DNA of 64,000 nt from Panax quinquefolius. Its lineage: Eukaryota > Streptophyta > Magnoliopsida > Apiales > Araliaceae. The DNA lies in the NCBI GenBank assembly GCA_020205615.1, contig CM035164.1:120579767-120643766 (forward strand), in the 5' to 3' direction. The position numbers and the translations under genes were made by a program. The notes beneath the pieces were generated by a model. That model was not told where the DNA came from. It made no database searches and was given only the letters and a program-made list of their open reading frames with translations. Numbering within the stretch: the stretch's first letter is position 1; each line of letters begins with the position of its first letter. This document shows, piece after piece, positions 11,907-24,400 of the stretch.

Positions 11907-12276
11907 GCAAGATATATTGATCTCATCTATAACTTGAGGACATGGGAGGTTGTAATCATACATTCTTTTTGTAGCTATAATATTTGTAAATATAGCTAGT
12001 CTATAGATGAAGAAAGTCATGGGAGAGTTATTGGGATATTTCATATATAGATGGATTAATAAGTATAGTGAAATCTAAACCTAATATGTTAATCGTTTAA
12101 ATAAAAAAATAGTCCAACATATTTATTGGGCAAGTTGTGTAGTATAGTTGTTGGAAACTAAAATGTTCTTTAATTTATTTATAATCTTTTCTTTTATACT
12201 AGTAGGAACTTTAATTGTAAGATTTTGTAATGTAGCACATCTATATCTATTTTCATTCTACACCATATCACGTTAT

Positions 12277-12570
12277 TTAATTTATTATTATTTTGATCTT
12301 ATCAATAATTTGACTTAGAATTTCTTCATATGTAAAGTCTTTTTCGACCTGGATAAGTTCATAATCTATTACGTGTTTATAATCTGGCTTATAAAGTCGT
12401 AACACTGATACATAAAACACATTATGAATATGCTTCAATTCCGGAAGTAATGCTATTACATATGCTACCTCTCCTACTCTTTTTATCGCTTCAAAAGGTA
12501 TCATTTACAACCAAAAGACGGATAGTAAATGAATATCTTCCGATCAAAAAGTAGGAAAACTTAAAGCCGA
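12277..12570 (-). pseudogene. Gypsy integrase C-terminal fragment
   Basis: The 75-residue frame at 12277-12504 reads RVGEVAYVIALLPELKHIHNVFYVSVLRLY...HVIDYE, the conserved tail of gypsy integrases (GxVAYxLxLPxxLxxxHxVFHVSxLRKY). Upstream on the - strand remnants of the preceding RFIGPFEAI region continue to about 12570. No LTR is next to it, so it is an isolated relic just downstream of SEC3. Confidence 0.75.
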
Positions 12571-12963
12571 AATTTGATTTGAGGTAGAGCAGTCAAACCA
12601 TGAGTCACTGAATTGTTGTCTATCCTACCGGTAGCACTCATCCAACAAAGTATCCAAATAAAAATTCTGTAATCATTGACTAACAATACGTTGAATAGCA
12701 GCATATCGCGTTATTGATTTTGTTCAATACATACATAGACCACAAGTCTATGTTCATTTAACCCAGAAAATAACAATTTGATCTTGGTTTGGTGGGGGAA
12801 GACAAATGAAGTTACAAATATTACACAGCCTGAAAAAAATTGATACAAACATGAAGTCTGTTCAACCTGCTATGTAGTATTTGAAAAAAGATCTACGAAT
12901 AAACCAAAGTAGAAACAAACAACTTTACACTCATCTTTTAATGATTTACAGGGTAATTCCTTT

Positions 12964-15098
12964 CTACATGGAAGCCAAGATTTCTCTCATTTCTGATACA
13001 GATGGAATGTTTTCAGTAGGGTAAATTTTGGCAACAAGCTGCGCAAAGCTGTCGTATTTGTCCAGAAATTCCTTCTGTCACCAAGTAAAAGTTCAGTTAG
13101 ATATTCCACTGCCGCTAGTGTCCTAGCATAATTATCTACCAAAAGTCGAATTCATATAGGACATGATTGATATTAACAGTAAAATGTAAATAGTGTTGGC
13201 CTTGTGCAGTCAAGTTATCGAGTTTATATCCAAGAGGTAATGGCAAACCTTAGTATAGATGTGCACATGACCAAAAAAAAGGTTCAAAGCCTGGCCCAGC
13301 GGTAGACTTATGGTTCCATGAGGTTAAGGGTTCGATTCTTGGGTGTGTGAGTGTGGTGTGTGTGTGAAAATTAGCAACAACAAAAAAAAAAGGTTCAACC
13401 AGCAGGAGGAGTGACAAAGAGTTTTAAATATAAATAATGAAAGACATTTTCAAACTCAAAATTGACATAATTCCTTTAATTTTAGTCAATACAATGATAA
13501 ATATTGTAAACTATCTCGAAAATACTACTCATTGCAAGATTTATTTTTCCATCAATCAAATCACTTTTTCAAGAAATACGAGACATCTAAGTCATACAAG
13601 TAAAGATATCTACTCATTGATAAGAAAAAGAAAAAATGTGAACGGGGATTGGATTGATGATAAAATAGAATCCTGAATCGCAAACAATGATTCGATTGAT
13701 GATGAAGAAAGAGAATTCTTCGTTTAGTTCTCTACCTTAATAACAGAAAAAAGGATTGATCAAATTCTATTGAATCTGACTCATAGTGATCATTTATCAA
13801 AGAATGATTGGCTATCAAATGATTGAACCGGGAGCGATTTATTTACGATACTTAGTTGACATTCATAAAAAGTATATAATGAATAATGAATTATGAATTC
13901 AATACATCTTGTTTAGCAGAAAGACGGATATTCTTACTCGTTATCGGACAATCACTTGTTCACAAACTTTCATAATCTTTAATTAATCATCTCAATATTT
14001 TGAGTTTAAAAATGTACTCCCCCCGTCCCATAGTTATAGGCTGATTTCTTTTGGCACATAGTTTAAGAAAATCAGTTTAAGTGACAATTTTTAACATAAT
14101 TTTCCACATATACCCCTTAATATGGAATTAATGAATAAGTTAATTACTCCTTACTTATACTCTCAACTTCATTGATTGACGTGTACTGATCATTAAAGTC
14201 CATAACCATATAACTTTAACTAAAGAGAATACAACAACATTAAATGTTGTGATAAAAATAATGACATTGAATGTTATTTTTTTTTAAAAAGAGTAATGGT
14301 TGAATATTTATTACAACGGCATAAAAGTAAAACAATGAACCAACTAAATTTTATAAATAGTAAGTAGCCTATATATTGGGACATCTCAAAATAGAAAATC
14401 AGCCTATAACTATGGGACAGAGGGAGTATCAAATTGACTTTCAAAAGTTAATCTCAATTTTGAGTTTAAAAATGTATCAAATTGACTTTCTAAAGTCAAT
14501 AATGATCTTATAATTTAGAAAAGATGAAGTATTTTACTTTATGAATATTAAGGTCCGCAAAAGATGCATTACACATAATTTGTTGATGATTTTTGTTCAA
14601 TGTTAACCTTTACTACACCTGGCGAACGGGCGGGCGCGGGCCATGGTCGGGTCGGGCCTCTGACGTGCCGGGCCAAAACGGCCCGAGGGTGTTTTATGCC
14701 TATTTTTTTTGACATTTTTTGAGCCCAAAGTGAACGGGCCGGGCTTTCGACAGGACGGGCCGGGCCAAAAAGGCCCGGATTTTTGTGGGCCAAAAAAATG
14801 CCGCCCAAAGCCCGCTTTTTTGGCGGTAAAGGTAAGGCCAAGCCTACCATGAACTTTAGGGCCTGTTTGCCAGGTCTAACCTTTACTGACTAAAATTATT
14901 AATTGTGAAAAACTTAATTGAAAAAATTATGTCCAACTACAGCCTAAGCCCCAATCTTAATATTTTTTTCAAAAAATTAAAATAAAAAGCTAATTAAATA
15001 GGTCCTTTTTTCTTTTCCAAGACGGAGATAGTATACGTATATGGCAATAAAGGTGGGAGAGAAATAAAGGACAACGCTATAAATAATTTCTCTCTCGC

Positions 15099-15132
<34 letters not shown>

Positions 15133-15429
15133 GGATCCTATCCGGACTCCCGGATAGGTTTAAAATGCGGAATTATTTTTATTTTATTTTTTTTGCTTTT
15201 TTTTTAAAACAACAAAAAAAGTTTAATATTTTATGGAACTAAAATTTTTACATAATACAGACATGTTTTGTTATATATATCCAAATCACACCCAAAACAC
15301 TGTATTATGTAAAAATTCCAGTTCCATAAAATAGTAAACTTTTTTTTAGTTGTGTTAAAAAAAAAAAAGCAAAAGCAAAAAAAAAACCGCATTTTAGTAG
15401 CGTGCGTGAGTCCGGACTGAAACCGGACA

Positions 15430-15492
<63 letters not shown>

Positions 15493-18400
15493 TGGAGCAT
15501 CAACTGGAATGAAATTTAGCATCTTAAAGCATAAGATGTTTTCTCAAGTTTTGTCAACGAAATGTTTTATGGATTCTCGGTCTCTAATCAAGATATTCTA
15601 TATTAAGATTCACGGGGTAACATAAAAGCGTAAGTACAGTTTCCACAAATTTTCTTCTAAAGGAATTGTTTGCATGATTGACGTTTGATTGTTTAAACAA
15701 ATTCATTAGTGAAGTGGACTAGTAATAGTAAAATTTATCACAAGGAATAAGCAAAAACAGTAAAAGAGGTTATAGATAAGGTTTATGAGGATCTATGTCT
15801 GGGAACCTAAGGAGACGGAATAATGTGCCTACAAACTTGCTAAGACAAGAGAGAGAATAACAAGAGACTTGACCTACATCAGATACATCGAGTACGAGAT
15901 TAAAGACTGCTAATAAGAGGATGTGATTATGGAAAGGTGGAGGAGTTGCATCGATAAACTATTTAATGGAAAGAGTGATTGAAACTAAGGAAAACTAAAG
16001 AATAGTTATTGATGATTTAACAATACATCATGTAGTGAATTCTGCTAATTTTTCTGAATTGTCTTGATGTGGAGTGAAGTACCTTTTTTCACTTTGGCCT
16101 TCCATTTTTCCAAATGTCGCCTACTTTCATCAAACAAATGTGTTTATATTCATCGGGAGCATTGGTATTTTCCTAAAAAAGAAGAAACAACTCTTAAGAT
16201 ATATTTAAAAGTAAGAGAGGATGTGGTTATGGAAAGGTGGAGGAGTTGCTTCCATAAACTATTTAATGGAAAGAGTGATTGGAACTAGGGAAAACTAAAG
16301 AATAGTTATTGATGATGCAAAAAATAGGTTTGTCCATAAAATCAGAATATTTGATGTCAACTGCTTTGAAGAAGATGAAATCAGGTAATTGTATGGGGCA
16401 TGACGGTGTCTCGTTGATGTTTGGAGGTACTTGGTGGTGTGCCTAAAGTTTGTTGACTAGTCTATTTAACAATATCCCATAGACTAAAAAGATGCTCAAG
16501 GAGTGGAGAAGGTAAAGCACATCAATGCCAATTATAAGAAAAGGGAGATTTCAATGGAGGCAATATTCTTGATTAGACAATTGATGGAAATGTATAGAGG
16601 AAATAGGAAGAACCTCCATATGGTGCCAATCAAAGGGCACTTTGATGGTTTCTTGAGTAGAAAAAAAGTACCTATGAAATAGGTTGATATGATTCACGAC
16701 AAGTATGATGGAGAAAATACTTGTGTGAAGACTTGTGATGACACAAAGTTATTTCTCAATCACAATAGGATTATGCCGAGGATCAACGTTAAGCCCTTAT
16801 ATTTTTACCTAAGTCATGGATAAATCAACAAAAAGACGTTCAAGACCTTCAAGATGATGCGACATGTATGTTTTTTTGTAGAAGATAGTGACAGTCGATG
16901 AGACTAGGTCCTATGCTAATGCTATGTTAGATTTATGGGAAGGACATTGGAAGGGTTTTAAAGGAAATCGAAGTAAACATAATATATGAAGTGTGAATTC
17001 CTCGATGTATAAAGAAGATATGAATATATGGGATATGAGATGCCCAATAAAATTATGAGAATATCTTTAAATACTTGGGATCAATTTCACATAAATAGAT
17101 ATATTAATGAAGAAGTAAGCCACGGGATTAGAACATCATGGATGAAGTGGTGTATCAGTGTGTTGTACAATCCTAGCCGAGTTAAAAGGAAAGTTTTATA
17201 AGACAATGGGAGATCAGCAATGCTATATAGATCTGCATTTTAGGCGACCAAGAAGTAATATGTGCATAAGATATGAGTTACTAAAATGAAAATGTTATGG
17301 TGGATTGTGGTCATTGGATTGAATCGGATTAGACGAGAATATTCAAAGAAAGGTTGAGTGCCATCGATTGAGAAGAATAGGAGGGAACATTGGTTCGGAC
17401 AGTTTGGCTCTATCTAACGACTAACGTTAGCATATAAATGCTTACAAAAGGGAATCTTGTATCATGGGGATAATGCAAGAGGGAGAGGAACGCCAGAAAT
17501 TACTCCAAGGAAAGTTGTTTAAAGAGAGACATGATTTGTGACATGAACGGGTAGAAGAGGAATGTAATTGCATGTCTGAAGCCGAACAGGGTATTCCACT
17601 TTTAATCATGTTTTTCTGCTTCTCTCTTCTCCCTTTCATCTTCTAATTATTATCCTTTTAGTGTTCTTATAGTGAAAATGAACAATACACTCTTGCTTTA
17701 GCAGGAGGGTATACTGAACTGCTTAATATCTGTCGTTTACCTCCCTTTACAAAGTGATATCAATTTTCACAAATCCTATCCACTGCAAATTGCAAATCTC
17801 CAGATTTCTTATAGGGCTCCTTTTCAACTAAAGCTAAGACGAAGCCCACGGTGCTGGGGAGGCGATTGATCCAGGAGGTGAGCCAGGCCGTGGATGTGGC
17901 GGTGGATCCTGGAGGTGGGCGGCCAACGATCACGACAGTGAATTTTCTAGTATCTCTCACCCACCTTTTTCCCACAATATATGAATCTTTTTTCTTACTC
18001 TGACGACCACAAATGGCGGGGTTTGGGATTTGGGTTATTCAGATGATCGCATCCTCTATAAAAATTAAAAACGACGTCGTTTGTTGTAGCGGTGTATACT
18101 CTCCCTGCATTAGCAGGGATCCTGTGGGTCCTTTCTTATACATATGTATATGTTTGTAGTTTTCTATATGTGTACATGTTTATTTTACCCTACTCCATTC
18201 AATTCAGTTCTTTTATTTTAAATTTGTTTATTTATTTATTTGAATATACCTTACATATAAAAATCATTTTAAGCTAACTGAACTAATTTAGGATAAAAAC
18301 ATTGTAAAGTTGAAGATTTCTGAGATTAACATTATTTCTATAACTCTTGCTGATCTAGCTTTAGTTTCATAATTAGTGAAATAGAAGATTACAGTCATGC

Positions 18401-21400
18401 AACCTGCAGATAATCATTAGATATTACATAAACTATAAACTCATGGGTAATAAGACCAAAATACCTTGCACTTGTCCCATAGTGAAGGCAGCAATTCCTC
18501 CGAGGTTAAGTTCTTCTGTAACTTCTTATACATTGCCATGATGGATTTATCGACCTGTAGGAACAAGTAAATATTTCAGTAAAACTTATCTCAAAGTATG
18601 GCTGGAGTTACAAAGGGCCAGCTTGGGGCCTTCAAAGCCACTCCCAATTCTCCCCAACTTCCTTGAATGTTACCCATTTACCCCCTCCTCCCCCCAAAAA
18701 AATTTGCAAGTAAAAACAAATAACAGGAAATATTGAAGGTAATTCATGACTAACCCCAGATAAACTGGATTTCACCACCTTCCGCAGATCCATTTTTGAC
18801 AATCCTAGTTGGAACGGAATCTGAAAATTTTGAGTTAATACAATAAGCCTTTGAACTAGGTAACTGAATTACAATTTAAACACGAGTCCCTAGCAAAGGG
18901 AACGTAGAGTAAAAGATGTAGAGAAATTCAACTTTTAATCTAGGGGGAAAAAATCAAGGTGGGTGGGTAACAATCATAGTTGTCACGGCGCTACGACGAG
19001 ACGCGACGGTAGTTGACCACCACGACGAATAGGCCTTGTCCCGTCTGTATGGCGACAAGTCGTTAACAATGTGAAATTTATACATTTGTTAATTTTACTT
19101 AAAAAGTATATTGAATAATAAATTTTATATACATTAAAACTTAAAACATCATAACTAACACTATGGAATACAATTAAAAACACAATTATATGAATACTTC
19201 ACAAATTCAAAAATAAAATAATTGACATTGAAAACTAGTAGAACAAGTCAACAAACACTACGTAAAAAATAAAGAATCAACCAAGTTAACAACCATCACA
19301 CATTACAAGTCTAAATAAGTAATAAAATTACACCACATAGCAAGTACATATGTTATGATGAGTCATGGGTGCAAAATGACTTGATCACTTAACTTAAACT
19401 AGCTAACAAGGCGTGAGCCTTGGTAGCTCAACATCCAAGGTGTTGCCTTTTCCTTCACCAAGACGACTGTCGTCGCCTACGACCGTCGTCGCCTAGGCGA
19501 CGCCATGACAATTATGGGTATCTATGACAACTATAGGTATAATTGATGACAATTACTCCCCATAAATGATCTTAAGTACGCTTTTCACACAATTCAATGT
19601 GGGAAAGAAAAATAGAGGAAAGAGAATAATTAAGTTTCCTTTTTACCCATCATGACCTCACGTAAGTACATTTAGGATTCCATCTTTTTCCTAAAAATAG
19701 TGACCTAATTAAGTACTTTTGAGGGTAATAGATTTATAGTAGTATACTATTTTGAATCTCAATTGTGTACTTCGGATGACTTGTCTAGGACATATTTTGT
19801 GTACTTGGTCATATCTTATAGGACAATTGTTTTTACATCAATACTGTGATATATCCTTCAGACTTTAAGGTTTAAGCTAGTAATAACCCCATGAAATGAT
19901 CCCCATGAAAGCATGAGATTAACTCTACGTACCCCTACAACCTTCATTTGCAATCAACAGAATAGCTGCAAATTTCTTGGCAAAGTTAACATTTTCAGTT
20001 CAGTAAATTGATCTTTTATGGTTGTTCATAAAAGACGCTTCCCATGTGTCTGGAAGGAGGAATAAAAGAATATTTTCCGGGGAATTGAAAACGGCTATGA
20101 TAGATGACAAATCAATATGCATCAGTGCCCCGATATATCCTTTGGGTGTCAAGGTTTAAGCATCAAAAGAACCCTCTAGAATGATCCTGTGAGAGAATGA
20201 GATTAACTCTAGGTACTTCTACAGTCTTACTCGTGCCCACTCCACTCATCAGAATAGTTGCCGATTTTATGGCAAATGTAACATTTTCAATCCAGCAAAT
20301 TGGTGTTTTCAAGAGCAGGAGGTATCCCGTAGCCCAGATAAAATTCTTTAAGCATGTTCAGGAATTTAATATTGACCATACTAAGAAAAACAAGAACAGT
20401 AGCAGTCTAAGTGGTGCTCAAAAATAAATCCAGGCACTAACCTCCTCTGGCGTGATTGTGTACATTAAATCCTCAATTTTTCGAGCAAACTGGAAAAGTC
20501 TTTCAAATTGCTGCAAATAAAAATAAAAACAAAAGGAAAAAAATGCAAAAACGTCATATTTATAATATGCAACTGTAATAAACTTTAATGCTATGTTTGT
20601 TTGAAAAATAATAAATGGGATAGAACTATCTGTACTAATATAACACCATTGGTGACTATTTTATCCCATGATTAGTCCGTTATTTAATCCATGGACTATT
20701 TGTTATCATTTCTAAGGCCATTAGATACATCAAAAGGGAGATTATATTTATCCACCTTTCCACTTAGAATTATAATTCATTATTCAATGGCCTTGGAAAT
20801 GAGAAAACATAGTCCATGTGATCCAGTAACAGATAATCATGTGATAAAATAGTCCGTAGTGGTAATAAATTAGTACGAATAGTCCTATCCCACCCATCAT
20901 TTTTGCAAACAAAGGTAGCCCAAGGGGAAAACTGGAGATTGAAGAAAATATGAAACATAATGTAACAAATCAAGGTGGCCTTCTTACATAATATATGATC
21001 ACGCTGATATGACGTGTGCAAGCTTGTTCATAAGATTCACTTGCTTGGTGATAAAATTTGGCTAAAGTGGGTACAACATTAGCTAGGTCATACAGACTGC
21101 ATACAACTGTTTCTAATCAGTATACCGAAAGTGATTTCGGTTAAGAAACAAAAACCTACTCTAAAATAACTTATATTGAAGCAATCATCACGTAAAATAT
21201 AATAGAATATATACTTAATATGTAGACTTATAGTAGATCGCAATTACCTATTCTGAAATGCAGCATAATTCTCTAAAAGCAATATATCAGCATATTTTGG
21301 ATCTGCCTGAGCAATTTTGTCCAAAGTCACAAACATTATGCTAACCTGTCGAGCAGATTTCACCACAGTTTAGCTCAAAGAATACCATTTGTAAGCGAAG

Positions 21401-24400
21401 AATGATCTACGATCCATCAAACTGAATTAATTGGGGAACATACTAATAAGTTTGACATGTGGAACTTCATTATAGTCAGATTGGAAATGTAAGGAGAAAA
21501 GGAACCAAAAATAAAAAAGGCTTAAAGTTACAGGGTGAACCAGAGCGTTATGTAATATCTTCATCTCTCTTTCCTATTGTTAGTCAAGTGTGAAGGAAAA
21601 AGACATGCCATCCCTCATTTTACTCTGTCTTTGCAAAGCCATGGACCATTTTAGTAAATAAAATAGAAGTTAAGGGAGAAGTTGGCTAATAATTAATTAG
21701 TAGATTCTAGAAATGGTGATGGCTGTTAATGATGAATTTATTTTCCGGAAGTTTTGGTCAGCAGCTAGTGTGGAGTGATTGTGTGAGGCTAGGGTTCCGG
21801 ACCTCCGGTGAATGAAGTGATAGCATTAATGAAGATGAAGATGAAGATGAAGATGAAGATGAAGATGAAGATGAAGATGAAGATGAAGATGAACAGTGTT
21901 TTTTAGGACTGGTTTCTGGAATGTGGGATTGTAGGACACTAATCTTGGGATGACACATTATTTTAGGACAAGGATTACAGTAGGGTTAGGTTGCTAAAGA
22001 TCAAACAATACCAAATTGATGTTGAACAAGGTTTAGTAGAGATTTAGAATAAAGATAAAGAGAAATAAGCGCTGACCCAATGTTAACTGAATAACAATTC
22101 AATATGGTACTTGCAACGTAAACAACAACGGAGATCGTCAATTTCTATAGTACGAGGTATGGTTGGGGTAGGCTTCATTTGGACCACTTAACTGTTACGC
22201 ATATGTTAATAAGGAACGTGGTACGCTGGGTAGATTTCTTGAAAGATATAATTAAACAGATCGAGTTGTTTCTAAGCGTAAGAATGGAGTTCTTTTAGAA
22301 ATTACATGTAATAAATAACATATTCAGTCTTTTATTAGTTAATATATGGAAATCTGAGGAAAATTAGCAATATTCTATGAATGTGATAGGAAAAAGAAGT
22401 TTTTGAAGCCAAACTTAGAACGTTCGTACAAAAACGCAACTCGCTAACATGCTGGCAAGTTTGGGTTAACTTATCCGCGCGGGGAATTGGTTGAAACATG
22501 CACGAAAGCACAAACTTTTTAACTCAAAATAACAACATGGTCAATTTTAAATAATAACTAAGACTGCATATGTTTATACAGGTAACAGAATATGGAAACC
22601 CCAATTGTAGTATAAATTAAGTAACCTAACTTAATAAGGAAGTAAATCCTAATAATATCCTACTGCTATAATTAAAAGAAAAACATTAATTACAATAGAT
22701 TTTTAATAATAATATTTTGCAATTTCCATTTGTTCTTTTTGACCATTCCATATCACTAAGGCAGTGAACAAGCCACCAAGGTGTACTTTAAGGTGAGCTT
22801 ACATAAATTTTATGTCTTACAACAATGAATGAAAGCAGCAAGGCAAACCTGGAAATGCCTTTTGAAATTTGAACACTGGTTAGGACAAAATTTTGTTTAC
22901 TGGAATTGACATTTATTAAGACTAGATTTCAATCAATATTCAAAAAACTCGAATGGTTCAATACTTCGAGTGGAATTGAAAATTTTGTTGCTTTGAGAAG
23001 TTGATAGAAAGGTTGTTGGAGTTCATTGGTACAATACTTGCTAACCACGAAAAATCATTTTACTCATCAAACAGAAAAAGAATTTCAATCAATAGTTTTT
23101 CAATATAAAAAAAAGGAAAAAGAACTAGATTTTTTTTAAAAGAAAAATTGAATAGAAACACCTTATTAATATGATAATTGTGAATATAGGCCCATCCCAA
23201 TAGAATTAGGAAGATTACAGGATAATGGAGTATCTTAAAACGTATCGCATGTTCGAGACAAGCGGCATTCCACAAGGCTAGTTTCAAGAATGCATTTACT
23301 ATGTCACACTTCTAAGTAAATTCCATGAAGGAATGTCTTAGAAAAAGGTAGATTTCAGGCCAGATTTTTTAATAGTAGATTTCATCAGTTCCACTGTACA
23401 GATGAATCTTCCGCTACAGTGATATTCTTGTTTCACTAGCAGTTAGGCTTGAAAGCGCACTTCTTGCGGTTTGGATGTCTTCGTCTTGGAATTACCACAA
23501 TAGCAAGACGTAAAATTACAATCTCTATAAGGTGAATAATATTCAAGAAAGCTTCGAGGAACAAAACACATTTGTCCTTCCTAATAATCAGGTATAAAAC
23601 CACTTCATAAGTTCAAACAATGCAAACTTCTTTAGTCAAGTACATGTTACACTATTACTACAGTTCATGTTAATTAATTATCATAGTTGACACTACAAGG
23701 ATAGAAACAGAAAACTCAATTTAATGAAGCTTTCTCCAAAATTCTAGCAACGAAGCTCTGAAATCTTCTAATAGTACATATCAACAATGTTTGCCAATTT
23801 ATACATGTGCCATAACTAAAATGTAAAAAAAATGGTTTGTGGGAGGTGGGTACTCACAAATTTAGTGTATGCCTGATCAACCAAATCCCTAGATTGTCCC
23901 TGGATGTACTGCTCCATACGGGTTGCAAGAGTTGCAAATCTGTGCAGAAGCGACATGAACATTCAAAAAAAGAATTAAATACAGATCATAGCATACTAAT
24001 AAATTAGCAATAAACCACTAGGGAGGAACTTAAGATAACAATTGAACTTAAAGTAATGGTTGTGTCATTATTGTTTATATGATGAACCGTATAAAACTTC
24101 TACTTACTCCCTCCTTCCTAAATGTTTAGTCCCTTCTTAAGATCCCAAGTCCCAACTATTTGTTGAGACGATCATTTTTACATTCACACTTCAGTTCCAA
24201 AGTACAACCCTCAGAAGCACATGATTCGTCTTCCAAAAGTTCTGAGCTACAAAATTTGTTCGGAAATCAACCACCTATAACCAAATAGCCCAAATTGAGG
24301 GAAAGTATTCTGGAAGGATAAAATTAACCACTTGATGCGCATAGAATGTGTTCATATGGGTGCTTCTGCCTCTTTGTTTCTATTTGTGCTCAGAAGCCAT

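Noticed and set aside
15231..15503. Minus frames with Ile-Tyr and Arg-Glu repeats
   Set aside because: They are translations of (TA)n, (CA)n and (TC)n microsatellites and the foldback element.
17760..17975. 71-residue minus frame in the last SEC3 intron
   Set aside because: It is moderately complex and on the gene strand, but has no matching splice phase, and exons 24 and 25 join perfectly without it.
21831..21893. Possible CRISPR-like or spacer-repeat array
   Set aside because: It is an uninterrupted hexamer microsatellite without spacers, and the DNA is plant nuclear.
21758..21958. Minus frame with a poly-Ser run
   Set aside because: It only reflects the (GAAGAT)n microsatellite in a SEC3 intron.
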